Assembly: GCF_025420585.1 (NCBI RefSeq) | Contig: NZ_JAOEGB010000006.1 | Location: 62,001 to 126,000, forward strand | Length of the DNA stretch: 64,000 nucleotides | Source: Planotetraspora sp. A-T 1434 | GTDB lineage: Bacteria > Actinomycetota > Actinomycetes > Streptosporangiales > Streptosporangiaceae | Direction of reading: 5' to 3' | Shown: piece after piece, positions 32,334 through 43,208 of the stretch | Layout: each line of letters starts with the position of its first letter | Position numbering within the stretch: position 1 is the stretch's first letter | Position numbers and translations under genes: made by a program | Notes under the pieces: model-generated | Databases searched by the model: none | Told to the model about the DNA's origin: nothing | What the model saw: only the letters and a program-made list of their open reading frames with translations

Positions 32334-33428
32334 TCAGCTCGGGACGTGCCACCCGCGTTCGCGGAGGCCGTCCACCAGGACCGTCGCGGCGTCCGGCTGG
32401 ACGTACAGCTCGGCCGCGCCGAGGGGCAGCCCAGGAGCGTGTTCCAGACGGATGTCCTCGATGTTGACCCCGGTCTCGCCGGCGGCCTGAACGAGCCGGG
32501 CCAGCTCGCCCGGACGGTCGCCGATGACGACCTGGACCACCGCGTAGGTGCGGGCCGGGCCGCCGTGCTTGCCGGGGATCCGGTTGGTCCCCCGGACACC
32601 GCGTTCGAGCAGTTCGGTGACGCCCGAGACCGCCGTGCCGTCACCCGCGAACGCGCGCAGGGCCCGGGCCGCCGCCGCGAGGTCGGCCACGACGGCCTCC
32701 AGCACCTCGGCCACGGGAGCGGCGTTACCCGACAGGATCCCCGTCCACAGCGCCGGATCTCCCGCCGCGATGCGGGTCACGTCGCGCACGCCCTGGCCGG
32801 AGAGGCCCAGCGCCGTGTCCGACGCCTCCGCCAGCCGTGCCGCCACCGCGGCCGCGGTCACGTGCGGCGCGTGCGAGATGACCGCCACGGCGCTGTCGTG
32901 CTCCCCCGGGTCCACCCTGACGGGGTTTCCGCCGCACAGCCCGATCAGCTCCAGAACCGCCTCGACGGCCTCGCCGGACGCCTCGCCCGTGGGGCACAGC
33001 GCCCATGGACGCCCGAGGAACAGGTCGGCCCTCGCCGCCGCCGGTCCCGACCGCTCCCGCCCGGCGAGCGGATGACCCGCGACGTAGGTCGACAGATCAC
33101 ACCCGAGCTGTACGGCCTGGGCCAGCGGCAGCACCTTGACGCTGGCGACGTCGGTGTAGAACCGGGCGGCCTCGTTCTTCTGCAGGTCGAGCAGTTGCTG
33201 GGCGACGAACTGCGGAGGAACCGCGATGACCGCCAGGTCCGCGGTCCGGTCGGACGGCCACTCCTCCCCCGCGCCCAGCTCCCTCGCTAACCGTACGGCT
33301 GCCGCGTCCCGGTCGGCCAGGTAGACCCGCACGCCGCGCTGGCGCAGGGCGAGGGCGATCGAGGTGCCGATCAGACCCGTTCCGACAACGACAACACTGC
33401 CGATCGTCACGCCCTCGATGGGAGTCAT
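32334..33428 (-). CDS. tyrA: Prephenate dehydrogenase with ACT domain
   Basis: A 364-residue enzyme that oxidises prephenate to 4-hydroxyphenylpyruvate with NAD in tyrosine synthesis. The Rossmann motif is VVVGTGLIGTSIALALRQRG. The catalytic His lies in YVAGHPLAGRERSG, and the C-terminal ACT domain (VVIGDRPGELARLVQAAGET) is for tyrosine feedback. It lies downstream of the chorismate mutase gene on the same strand, with a gap of 115 bases. In related genomes cmk follows directly; here a terminator and 30 kb of accessory DNA intervene. Confidence 0.95.
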   Translation of the reverse strand: MTPIEGVTIGSVVVVGTGLIGTSIALALRQRGVRVYLADRDAAAVRLARELGAGEEWPSDRTADLAVIAVPPQFVAQQLLDLQKNEAARFYTDVASVKVLPLAQAVQLGCDLSTYVAGHPLAGRERSGPAAARADLFLGRPWALCPTGEASGEAVEAVLELIGLCGGNPVRVDPGEHDSAVAVISHAPHVTAAAVAARLAEASDTALGLSGQGVRDVTRIAAGDPALWTGILSGNAAPVAEVLEAVVADLAAAARALRAFAGDGTAVSGVTELLERGVRGTNRIPGKHGGPARTYAVVQVVIGDRPGELARLVQAAGETGVNIEDIRLEHAPGLPLGAAELYVQPDAATVLVDGLRERGWHVPS

Positions 33429-33543
33429 CGTCTCGTCCTATGCCGTATCTTCCGGGGCCGACCGGCGCGCGCCCGCCGTTCCCGCTTGTCCGTGCGACCG
33501 TGTGGGCCCGCCGCTGGGCCTGTGCGGGCTCTCTACCGGGCTG

Positions 33544-33903
33544 TCACTGGGCGATGTCCACGCGGAGCGCCACCGCGCCCCGCAGGTACACGTGCTGGAT
33601 CTCATGACGCGGCCGGTCGATGTTCACGTGCGCCATCAGGCGCACCACGCGCGGCAGCGCGCCGGGCACGTCGATCTCGCTGGCGCACAGCAGCGGAACA
33701 TCGTGAAAACCCAGCTTGCGCGCCGCCAGCGCGGGAAACTCCGCGGTCAGGTCCGGCGTGGCGGTGAAAATCACGCTGATCACGTCGTCTGTCGTGATCT
33801 TGTTGCGCTCCATCACCTCGGTCACCAGCTCGGTCGTCCCGGTGACGATCGAGTCGCGATCGTCACCGTCGACCTGAATGGCTCCACGGATGGCCCGCAC
33901 CAT
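33544..33903 (-). CDS. aroH: Chorismate mutase, AroH type
   Basis: A 119-residue monofunctional chorismate mutase of the Bacillus AroH fold, converting chorismate to prephenate for the adjacent TyrA. MVRAIRGAIQVDGDD starts with the conserved RGA, followed by TELVTEVMERNKITTDDVIS, TATPDLTAEFPALAARKLGF and the C-terminal HVYLRGAVALRVD with the active-site Arg. Length is exactly that of the family. A GAGAGGGG site precedes the ATG. Confidence 0.95.
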   Translation of the reverse strand: MVRAIRGAIQVDGDDRDSIVTGTTELVTEVMERNKITTDDVISVIFTATPDLTAEFPALAARKLGFHDVPLLCASEIDVPGALPRVVRLMAHVNIDRPRHEIQHVYLRGAVALRVDIAQ

Positions 33904-34013
33904 GTCGTTCCCCTCTCACCCGATGGGAGGGATGGGCATGCTCCGCCGCCCATCGTTGTGGCCTCTCAGTCATTGTGCCCGGCTTGCGAAGTTTGCTTAC
34001 CGGAGCGGCAAGG

Positions 34014-35999
34014 CTACAGGCCGACGGCCGCGTAGAGGTCGCCGACTTCCTGAAGCGTCAGCGTCCGCACCGTGCCCGGCTTCAGCCGGCCCAGCTTGAC
34101 CGGGCCGAACTCGATGCGCGCCAGGTCGATCACCCGGTGGCCGGACGACTCCAGCAGCCGCCTGACGATGTGCTTGCGCCCCTCGTGCAGGACGACCTCC
34201 ACCAGCGCCTGCTGGCCGTGCTCCTGCACGATGTGGAACTCGTCGACCTTGGCCAGGCCGTCCTCCAGCTCGATGCCCTTGCGGAGGACCCGGTGCAGGT
34301 CACGCGGCACGGGACCGGGCACCTTGGCCCAGTACTTCTTCCGCACGCCGTAGCTCGGGTGGGTCAGCCGGTGCGCCAGCTCGCCGTCGTTGGTGAACAG
34401 CAGCAGGCCCTCGGTCTCGGTGTCCAGACGGCCGACGTGGAAGAGCCGGGGCGCGAGATCCTGGACGAAGTCCTGAAGGCACGGTCGGCCGTCCGGGTCG
34501 TCCATCGTGCTGACCACGCCGATCGGCTTGTTGAGCGCGTAGTAGACCAGCTCCGACGACGTCGGGATGCGCTTGCCGTCGACGTGGATGACCTGCTTGA
34601 CCGGATCCACGCGCGCGCCGAACCGGCGGACGACCTGACCGTCCACCGTCACCCGGCCATCGCCGATCATCTCCTCGCAGGCCCGGCGGCTGGCCACGCC
34701 CGCCTGGGCGAGGACCTTCTGCAGCCGCTCGCCGCCCGGCACCTCGGTGGTGTCGCGCTCATCGGTGTAGTCCTCGTCGTAGAAGTCCGGGTCGCGCAGC
34801 GGCTGCCGTGAGCTCTTGAACGGGTTCCCACCGGGATTGCGGTTCGCGACGGGATTCCGGCCCGCGGCGGGATTGCCGCCGCCACGGCCGCCGGACGACG
34901 TGCGGGCCTGGTCGCCGCCACGGGACGCGCCGGCGCCACCGCGCAGCTCGCGCCGCGAGCTGTCCTTGCCGAACCGGCCGCGGGAACCGCCCCGGTCGTT
35001 GCCGCCGCCGATCCGGCCGATCGTCTGCACGTCATCGCGCCGGTCACTCCTGGCGCGCGCTCCCCCGCGCTCGGCGCGGAACCCGGGGCGGTCGCCCGTC
35101 GAGGTACGGCGGTCGCCGCCCGGCCGTTCGTCACGGTCGAACCCGCGCTCCGACCGGTCGTAGCCACGGTCGGCCCCACGGGGACGGTCGCCGCCCGGCC
35201 TGCCGTACCCGCCACGCGAGCCGCCACCATCCGCTCGGGAGGAGTCCCGGTCGCGGTACGGAGCACCGTCGCGGTCCCGGTCACGGTACGGAGCACTGTC
35301 GCGGTCGGGAGCCCCGCCGGGCCTGCCGTACCGGCTGCGTGAATCGCCGGCGCGGTCGGCGCGGAAGGGAGCACGGTCACCGTCACGGAACCCGCCCCCG
35401 CCACGGGCAGCGCCACGGCCGCCGTCACGGAACGAGCCGCCGTCACGGAACGAGCCGCCGCCCCGAGATGCGCCGCGGTCACCGAACGAGCCACGCGAAC
35501 CACCATCGCGGGAGGCACCGCGGTCACCGAAGGAACCACGCGAACCGCCGTCACGGAAGGAGCCGCCGCCCCGAGATGCGCCGCGGTCACCGAACGAGCC
35601 ACGCGAACCACCATCGCGGGAGGCGCCGCGGTCACCGAAGGAACCACGCGAACCACCGTCACGGGCGGAGCCGCCGCGCGAGTAGCGGTCGTCACCGCCG
35701 CGGCCGGTGGAGCGATCCCTGTCCCGGTCCCGGTCACGCTCTGGGGCGCGGTCGTCCGAGCCGTACTGAGACCGGTAGTCGGGCCTGGCCCGGTCGCCTG
35801 AGTCCGAACTCCGGGAACCCCCGCGCCGGTCGTCCCGGGATCCGCCGCGGAACGGGCCGCCCGACCCGCCGCCGAACCCACCGCCGGATCCGCCACGGGA
35901 CCCGCCGCGAGATCCACCTCGGGGGCTGCCGCCCTGCTGACCGGTGCTCCGGCTTCGACCGCGTCCATCACCGGACGGGGTGCCACGCCTGCTGTTCAC
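34014..35999 (-). CDS. 23S rRNA pseudouridine synthase, RluB/RsuA family, with very long Gly/Arg-rich N-terminal tail
   Basis: The C-terminal 250 residues (from GGERLQKVLAQAGVASRRAC) contain an S4 RNA-binding domain followed by the RsuA/RluB catalytic domain, with the catalytic Asp in GRLDTETEGLLLFTNDGELA. The N-terminal 400 residues are a disordered tail of Arg, Gly, Asp and Ser with internal repeats (DGGSRGSFGDRGAS, YRDRDRDGAPYRD), probably binding rRNA. The GTG start at 35999 overlaps the scpB stop (GTGA). At 661 residues the protein is far longer than typical RluB (about 250-300). Confidence 0.9.
   Translation of the reverse strand: MNSRRGTPSGDGRGRSRSTGQQGGSPRGGSRGGSRGGSGGGFGGGSGGPFRGGSRDDRRGGSRSSDSGDRARPDYRSQYGSDDRAPERDRDRDRDRSTGRGGDDRYSRGGSARDGGSRGSFGDRGASRDGGSRGSFGDRGASRGGGSFRDGGSRGSFGDRGASRDGGSRGSFGDRGASRGGGSFRDGGSFRDGGRGAARGGGGFRDGDRAPFRADRAGDSRSRYGRPGGAPDRDSAPYRDRDRDGAPYRDRDSSRADGGGSRGGYGRPGGDRPRGADRGYDRSERGFDRDERPGGDRRTSTGDRPGFRAERGGARARSDRRDDVQTIGRIGGGNDRGGSRGRFGKDSSRRELRGGAGASRGGDQARTSSGGRGGGNPAAGRNPVANRNPGGNPFKSSRQPLRDPDFYDEDYTDERDTTEVPGGERLQKVLAQAGVASRRACEEMIGDGRVTVDGQVVRRFGARVDPVKQVIHVDGKRIPTSSELVYYALNKPIGVVSTMDDPDGRPCLQDFVQDLAPRLFHVGRLDTETEGLLLFTNDGELAHRLTHPSYGVRKKYWAKVPGPVPRDLHRVLRKGIELEDGLAKVDEFHIVQEHGQQALVEVVLHEGRKHIVRRLLESSGHRVIDLARIEFGPVKLGRLKPGTVRTLTLQEVGDLYAAVGL
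35390..35670. repeat. Direct repeats in the 5' part of the pseudouridine-synthase gene
   Basis: Two nearly identical blocks of about 105 bases (around 35460-35560 and 35570-35670) code for the same DGGSRGSFGDRGAS units, with shorter partial copies to the left. They are coding repeats that can expand or contract in frame. Confidence 0.8.
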
Positions 36000-36631
36000 T
36001 TCTGCTCCTCTAGGGTTTCCACGTCGTCCGGAAGGAAGGGGGCCAGCTCGGGAAGCTCACCGAGATCCCGCAGCCCCAGCCTCTCCAGGAAGTAACTCGT
36101 CGTCCGGTAGAGCACTGCCTGGCTCTCCGGGTCGGTTCCGGCCTCTTCCACGAGGCCTCGGGCGACCAGCGTCCGCATGACGCCGTCGCTGTTCACGCCG
36201 CGCACCGCCGCCACGCGGGCCCGGCTGACCGGTTGCCGGTAGGCGACCACGGCCAGGGTCTCCAGCGCCGCCTGCGTGAGCCGCGCCTGCTGGCCGTCCC
36301 TGACGAACCGCTCCACCAGCTGGGCGCATTCCGCCCGGGTGTAGAAGCGCCAGCCGCCGGCGACCTCCCGAAGGTCGAAACCCCGTCCGGCGGCGGTGTA
36401 TTCCGCGGAGAGATCACGAAGGGCCGCGGCGACCTCGTTGGTGGGGCGCTCCAGGACCTGAGCCAGCGTGATCTCCGCGACCGGCTCGTCCACCACCATC
36501 AGGATCGCCTCCAGAGCCGCGTTGAGGCTCGGTCCCGCCTCGGGCGTCTCCCCGGAGCCGTTCAACCCCGCGGACGTCTCGGAGGCGTCCTCAGGGGCCG
36601 GCTGGAAGCCGGTGCCCTCGCTGCGTTCCAT
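35996..36631 (-). CDS. scpB: Segregation and condensation protein B
   Basis: A 211-residue kleisin-associated winged-helix protein of the SMC-ScpAB condensin complex, acting in chromosome segregation. LEAILMVVDEPVAEITLAQV, GWRFYTRAECAQLVERFVRD, TLAVVAYRQPVSRARVAAVR and YRTTSYFLERLGLRDLGEL match ScpB in order. The ATG at 36631 is preferred over an upstream in-frame start because GAGGAG lies just before it. It follows scpA with a short gap and overlaps the pseudouridine-synthase gene. Confidence 0.96.
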   Translation of the reverse strand: MERSEGTGFQPAPEDASETSAGLNGSGETPEAGPSLNAALEAILMVVDEPVAEITLAQVLERPTNEVAAALRDLSAEYTAAGRGFDLREVAGGWRFYTRAECAQLVERFVRDGQQARLTQAALETLAVVAYRQPVSRARVAAVRGVNSDGVMRTLVARGLVEEAGTDPESQAVLYRTTSYFLERLGLRDLGELPELAPFLPDDVETLEEQK

Positions 36632-36685
36632 AACTCCTCGTCGGTCGTGCTGCACGGCGGAGCCGCCGCTCGGTCACCGCGCGGA

Positions 36686-37621
36686 TCACCGCCCGGGCTG
36701 GTCCGCGGGCGTTCCGGCGGCCTTGCCTCCCCCGCCGCGGCCCTCGTCCCCGCCGTCGTTCCGGGGCTCGTTCCCGCCCGCGTCCCTGACGCTCTCGTCG
36801 TAGTCGTCACCGACGGCTACGTCACCGTCCGCGGCGCCCGTCCACGTCACGTACAGGTCCCCGAGTGGCTCCAGCTGCTCGAACGAGACGGCGGCCTCCC
36901 TGAAAAGCTCCAGGACGGCCAGGAAGCGGGCGACGATCTCGAAGGTGCCCGCGCAGTCGGCGGTGAGCACCCGGAAGGTGGCCTTCTGGAGCCGCCTCAG
37001 CCGTTGGACAAGGATAGCGGCCTGTTCGCGCACACTGGCGAGCGGTTGGTAGATGTGGGTCACGGAAACGGACGGCGGGACCTTCGGTGTGAAGGCCTTG
37101 GCGGCGATCTTGGCGAGCTGCTCGGGGCCGATGCCGAGCACCAGCTCGGGCAGCAGGTCCGCGAACCGCTTCTCCATGGGCACGGACCTGGGGAAGCGCA
37201 GCGCCTCCTCCGCTATCCGGCCGGAGAAGACCTTGGCGGCCTCCTTGTAGGCGCGGTATTGCAGGAGCCGGGCGAAGAGCAGGTCGCGTGCTTCTAGCAG
37301 CGCGAGGTCCTCCTCGTCCTCGACCTCTCCGGTGGGCAGCAACCTGGCCGCCTTGAGATCGAGGAGAGTCGCCGCGACCAGCAGGAAGTGGCTCGTCTGG
37401 TCGAGGTCCCATTCGGGTCCCCGGGAGCGGATGTACGCGATGAACTCGTCGGTGACCTTGTGCAGGGAGACCTCGGTGATGTCCAGCTTGTGCTTGGAGA
37501 TCAGGCCGAGCAGCAGGTCGAACGGCCCCTCGAAGTTGTCCAGGTGCACCTGGAAGCCACCCGTGGGCCCGCTGTCCCGCCCAGTCTCCTCGCCGGTCTC
37601 CTGCTGGGTCACGCCTCCCAT
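36686..37621 (-). CDS. scpA: Segregation and condensation protein A
   Basis: A 311-residue kleisin of the SMC complex. FQVHLDNFEGPFDLLLGLIS is the conserved ScpA N-terminus that contacts the SMC head, followed by HKLDITEVSLHKVTDEFIAY and SHFLLVAATLLDLKAARLLP, with the C-terminal winged helix near LAVLELFREAAVSFEQLEPL. The ATG at 37621 follows GAGGAGAG. A Gly/Asp-rich C-terminal tail of about 40 residues is extra. It lies between parA and scpB. Confidence 0.96.
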   Translation of the reverse strand: MGGVTQQETGEETGRDSGPTGGFQVHLDNFEGPFDLLLGLISKHKLDITEVSLHKVTDEFIAYIRSRGPEWDLDQTSHFLLVAATLLDLKAARLLPTGEVEDEEDLALLEARDLLFARLLQYRAYKEAAKVFSGRIAEEALRFPRSVPMEKRFADLLPELVLGIGPEQLAKIAAKAFTPKVPPSVSVTHIYQPLASVREQAAILVQRLRRLQKATFRVLTADCAGTFEIVARFLAVLELFREAAVSFEQLEPLGDLYVTWTGAADGDVAVGDDYDESVRDAGGNEPRNDGGDEGRGGGGKAAGTPADQPGR

Positions 37622-37650
37622 TGTCTCTCCTCGGGGAGGAGGAAAGGCAA

Positions 37651-38544
37651 TCAAACCCGCGAGGGCCACCTGGCGAGGAGCTCCCGGGCGAGCTCGCGGT
37701 AGGCGGTGGCGCCCATCGATCCGGGGTCGAACTGCGTGATCGGCTCGCCGGCGAGGGTGGCGTCGGGGAACCGTACCGTCCGGTTGATGACGGTGTGGAA
37801 GACCTTGTCGCCGAAGCCCTGCATGATCGTCTGGAGGACCTCGCGGGCGTGCAGCGTCCGCGGGTCGTACATGGTGGCGAGCAGGCCGTCGATCTCGAGG
37901 TTCTTGTTCAGGCGCTCCTGGACCTTGCTGATCGACTCCATCAGCAGCGCGACGCCGCGCAGGGCGAAGAACTCGCACTCCAGCGGGATCATCACGCTGT
38001 GCGCGCAGGTCAGCGCGTTGACGGTGAGCAGCCCCAGCGAGGGCTGGCAGTCGATCAGGCAGATGTCGTAGTGCGGCAGAAGGGGCTCCAGCACCCGCTG
38101 CAGCGCGTACTCCCGCGCGACCTCGTTGACGAGCCTGATCTCCGCGCCGGACAGGAAGATGTTGCTCGGGAGCAGGTCCATGCCCTCGACGGTGGTGTTG
38201 AGCAGCACGTCCTCAACGGTGACGTCCGGCTCCTCCATGAGGAGGTCGTAGACGGTCGACTCGAGCGGCCGGGGGTCGATCCCGAGCCCGACGGACAGCG
38301 CGCCCTGCGGGTCGAAGTCCACCAGCAGCACCCGCTGCCCCACCTCGGCCAGCGCGGCGCCCAGGTTGATCGTGGTGGTCGTCTTGCCGACGCCGCCCTT
38401 CTGGTTGACCATCGCGACGATCCGCGCCGGTCCGTGCTTCTCCGGCGGCGTCGGCTCCGGGAACACCGGGCGGGGACGGCCGGTCGGCCCGATCGCACCG
38501 CCGGGGGTCCCCGCGGTCCACGTCGCATCTGTGGTCGCAGTCAC
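37651..38544 (-). CDS. parA: ParA-family (Soj-like) chromosome partitioning ATPase
   Basis: A 297-residue ATPase with the deviant Walker A motif QKGGVGKTTTTINLG, the Asp-containing LLVDFDPQGALS and the DICLIDCQPSLG segment. About 45 Pro-rich residues precede the ATPase domain. The start is a GTG with GGGAGG eight bases upstream. No parB follows; this is the ParA paralogue usually found with scpAB in actinobacteria, rather than the origin-proximal parAB pair. Confidence 0.93.
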   Translation of the reverse strand: MTATTDATWTAGTPGGAIGPTGRPRPVFPEPTPPEKHGPARIVAMVNQKGGVGKTTTTINLGAALAEVGQRVLLVDFDPQGALSVGLGIDPRPLESTVYDLLMEEPDVTVEDVLLNTTVEGMDLLPSNIFLSGAEIRLVNEVAREYALQRVLEPLLPHYDICLIDCQPSLGLLTVNALTCAHSVMIPLECEFFALRGVALLMESISKVQERLNKNLEIDGLLATMYDPRTLHAREVLQTIMQGFGDKVFHTVINRTVRFPDATLAGEPITQFDPGSMGATAYRELARELLARWPSRV

Positions 38545-38654
38545 CTGTTGAACCTCCCTGACGGCCCCGAACCTGATCGAATTTAAAGGGTTGGCACGTA
38601 TGCGGCAAGGCGCCGCGCCCAGGGCCGCGATATCGGCGCCCCCTGGAAGTGCCT

Positions 38655-39581
38655 TCAGCGCAGGGCCCGCGGATGGGCCGCCGCGTAGACCTCGCGGAGC
38701 TTGTCGACCGTCACCAGGGTGTACACCTGGGTCGTGGTCACCGAGGCGTGGCCGAGCAACTCCTGCACAACCCTAACGTCGGCGCCGCCGTCCAGGAGGT
38801 GGGTTGCGAACGAATGCCGCAACATATGCGGAGAAACACCGGAAAGGCCCGCCCGGTCCGCCGCCGCCTGGAGCACCTCCCAGGCGCCCTGACGGGTCAG
38901 CCTGCCGCCCCTCGCGTTGAGGAACAGGGCGGGAGTCCCCCGGCCGTGAGCGGCGATCCGGGGCCTCGCCCGCACCATGTACGCGTCGAGGGCCTGCCGG
39001 GCGAACCGGCCGAGCGGGACGATCCTCGACCTGCCGCCCTTGCCCCGCAGCCGCACCTGGTCGTGATCCTCCCCGTGATCAGTGTCGTCCCTGGAGGGCA
39101 CGTCATCCACGGCCAGCCCCACGGCCTCGGAGATCCGGGCGCCCGTGCCGTACAGGACCTCGAGGAGCGCGCGGTTGCGGAGGGTCAGCGGCGCGTCCTC
39201 GGGGCCGGAGGCGGCGATGAGGCGCTCGACCTCGGCCACGGTGATCGCCTTGGGGAGCCTGCGGAGCTGCCGCGGCGGGCGCACCTCGTGCGCGGGGTCG
39301 TGCCCCGAGACGCCCTCGCGAAGGGCGAACCGGTGCAGGCCGCGTACGGCGGAGACCGCGCGGGCCGCCGAACTGGCGACCAGCGCCTGATGCTCGTCGT
39401 CGCCCTCCCGAAGCGAGGTCAGGAAGGCGACGACGTCGGACTCCGCGATCTGGGCGAAGGTGTCGAGCCCGCGCGCCGCCAGGTGGTCGATATATCGGCG
39501 CAGGTCACGGCGGTAAGACGCGAGCGTGTTGGCAGCCAGCCCCCGCTCCACCGCCAGATGGGCGAGGTAGCTGGACAGCAC
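38655..39581 (-). CDS. xerD: Tyrosine recombinase XerD
   Basis: A 308-residue site-specific recombinase that resolves chromosome dimers at dif. The N-terminal SAM-like core-binding domain ([20 protein letters not shown]) is followed by the catalytic domain with the first Arg in [25 protein letters not shown], the second His in [13 protein letters not shown] and its nucleophilic Tyr. GTG at 39581 is the first standard start, but a CTG at 39599 preceded by GGGGGA would give the more usual [12 protein letters not shown]-terminus, so the real start may be non-canonical. It is the parA-upstream neighbour seen in many actinobacteria. Confidence 0.94.
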   Translation of the reverse strand: MLSSYLAHLAVERGLAANTLASYRRDLRRYIDHLAARGLDTFAQIAESDVVAFLTSLREGDDEHQALVASSAARAVSAVRGLHRFALREGVSGHDPAHEVRPPRQLRRLPKAITVAEVERLIAASGPEDAPLTLRNRALLEVLYGTGARISEAVGLAVDDVPSRDDTDHGEDHDQVRLRGKGGRSRIVPLGRFARQALDAYMVRARPRIAAHGRGTPALFLNARGGRLTRQGAWEVLQAAADRAGLSGVSPHMLRHSFATHLLDGGADVRVVQELLGHASVTTTQVYTLVTVDKLREVYAAAHPRALR

Positions 39582-39616
39582 CGCCTCGGGCTCGGTCAGG
39601 ACGTCCCCCTACGGTC

Positions 39617-41973
<2,357 letters not shown>

Positions 41974-42064
41974 TCAGAATATCAAACGCTTGGCATGAAT
42001 GGGCCCGCTACGTGCATGAACCCGCCATAGCGACGTATGCGACCAACCGGTAACTTGTCGCGCT

Positions 42065-42715
42065 ATGTCGATTGTGAAGCGTGCCGTCGGCCGGGTGGTC
42101 CACCGCGGATGGGCCTACCTGCGGGAGGCGGCCACCCTCAGCCCCGGCTCCACCGGCGGGTATCGGTTCCGCCGTCTCGGCGAAGGGGCCTGCGTCTCCT
42201 TCCCCGTCGGCGCGATCTTCGGCGAGGCCTGGATCGAGATCGGCGACCACACGCTCGTCGGGGAGCGCGTCTCGATCTCGGCCGGGATGGGCCCCGGCGT
42301 GGACCTCGGCCCCGACTCCATCGTGCGGATCGGCAAGGGCTGCTCGATCGGCAGGGGCAGCCACATCGTCGGGCACCAGTCGATCGACATCGGCGACGAC
42401 GTGTTCACCGGGCCATACGTCTACATCACCGATCAGAACCACGTCTACGACGACCCCGAGACGCCCATCGGGCGCCAGTGGCCGCGCAACAACCCCGTCG
42501 TGATCGGCTCGGGATCGTGGCTCGGCACCGGGGCGATCATCCTGCCCGGGACGCGCATCGGGCGGCAGTCCGTGGTCGCGGGCGGCGCCGTCGTGCGCGG
42601 CGAGTTCCCCGACCACTCCGTGATCGCGGGTGTCCCGGCCAAGGTGGTCCGCCGGCACTCCGCCGAGCTCGGCTGGCACGCTCCAGGCGTGGTCCGGCTC
42701 TCGTCGTCCGCGTGA
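42065..42715 (+). CDS. Left-handed beta-helix acyltransferase (maltose/galactoside O-acetyltransferase type)
   Basis: A 216-residue hexapeptide-repeat protein. Repeats such as IRIGKGCSIGRGSHIVGHQS, IDIGDDVFTGPYVYITDQNH (with the catalytic His) and GSGSWLGTGAIILPGTRIGR fold into a left-handed beta-helix and use acetyl-CoA. It diverges from pyrG. The leader has no clear ribosome site, so leaderless initiation is possible. The acceptor sugar or polymer is unknown. Confidence 0.9.
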   Translation: MSIVKRAVGRVVHRGWAYLREAATLSPGSTGGYRFRRLGEGACVSFPVGAIFGEAWIEIGDHTLVGERVSISAGMGPGVDLGPDSIVRIGKGCSIGRGSHIVGHQSIDIGDDVFTGPYVYITDQNHVYDDPETPIGRQWPRNNPVVIGSGSWLGTGAIILPGTRIGRQSVVAGGAVVRGEFPDHSVIAGVPAKVVRRHSAELGWHAPGVVRLSSSA

Positions 42716-42747
42716 GCTGAGAGTTTCGGGCTCCGTCGTCCGCGTGA

Positions 42748-42849
42748 GCTGAAAGTATCCGCGTTTCGGCCTCCTGACCTGGCTGAAAGTATCCGCGTTT
42801 CGGCCTCCTGACCTGGCTGAAAGTATCCGCGTTTCGACCTCCTGACCCG
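42748..42849. repeat. Three tandem copies of a 34-bp repeat
   Basis: Units begin at 42748, 42782 and 42816 with GCTGAAAGTATCCGCGTTTC. The first two are identical; the third differs at a few bases. A degenerate copy (GCTGAGAGTTTCGGG) starts at 42716, directly after the acyltransferase stop. With a 34-base unit each copy falls in a different frame, so it is not a coding repeat. It may be a 3'-end or transcription-related element. Confidence 0.9.
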
Positions 42850-42918
42850 GGCTGACGGACGGACCCTCCCCACGGGAGCCCGGCGCAAGCTCGGTATGCC
42901 CCGGGCGGGGATGGGGGT

Positions 42919-43195
42919 GGTACATTCACGGCAAACGTGACGATCACTAACACGGGCACGACCGCCAGCAACGGGTGGACCTGCGGTTGTCCTTAACGGG
43001 TGACCCAAATGGTCATCCAGCCGGACTGGCCGGCGACCTGGACCCAGGCGGGGGTCCAGGTGAGCGCCGTCAACCTGAGCTGGAACCAGACCATCAACCC
43101 GGGACAGCCGACGCAGATCGGCTCCAACACCACCTGCGGCGGCGTCGGCGCTCCGCCGTCGTCGTTCACGTTGAGCACCGCACGTGCGCCTGACC
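42919..43195 (+). pseudogene. Remnant of a family 2 carbohydrate-binding module
   Basis: One frame reads GTFTANVTITNTGTTASNGW, the start of a CBM2 core, then a TAA stop. In the same frame it continues TWTQAGVQVSAVNLSWNQTI, NPGQPTQIGSN and GAPPSSFTLS, the CBM2 end. No signal peptide or upstream gene body remains. It precedes an intact secreted CBM2 protein, so it looks like a stump of a tandem duplicate. Confidence 0.75.
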
Positions 43196-43208
43196 GCCAA
43201 TCTCAGAG

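Noticed and set aside
36686-37978. Longer scpA frame starting 119 codons upstream
   Set aside because: The extension overlaps parA coding sequence and has no ScpA similarity; GAGGAGAG supports the ATG at 37621.
42748-42849. Possible CRISPR array in the 34-bp repeat region
   Set aside because: The units are directly tandem, with no spacers between them.
42537-43200. Minus-strand frames with repeated GYFQPGQEAETRILSA-like peptides
   Set aside because: The repeated peptides come from the 34-bp DNA repeat read in three frames and overlap the acyltransferase gene; there is no start, ribosome site or family match.
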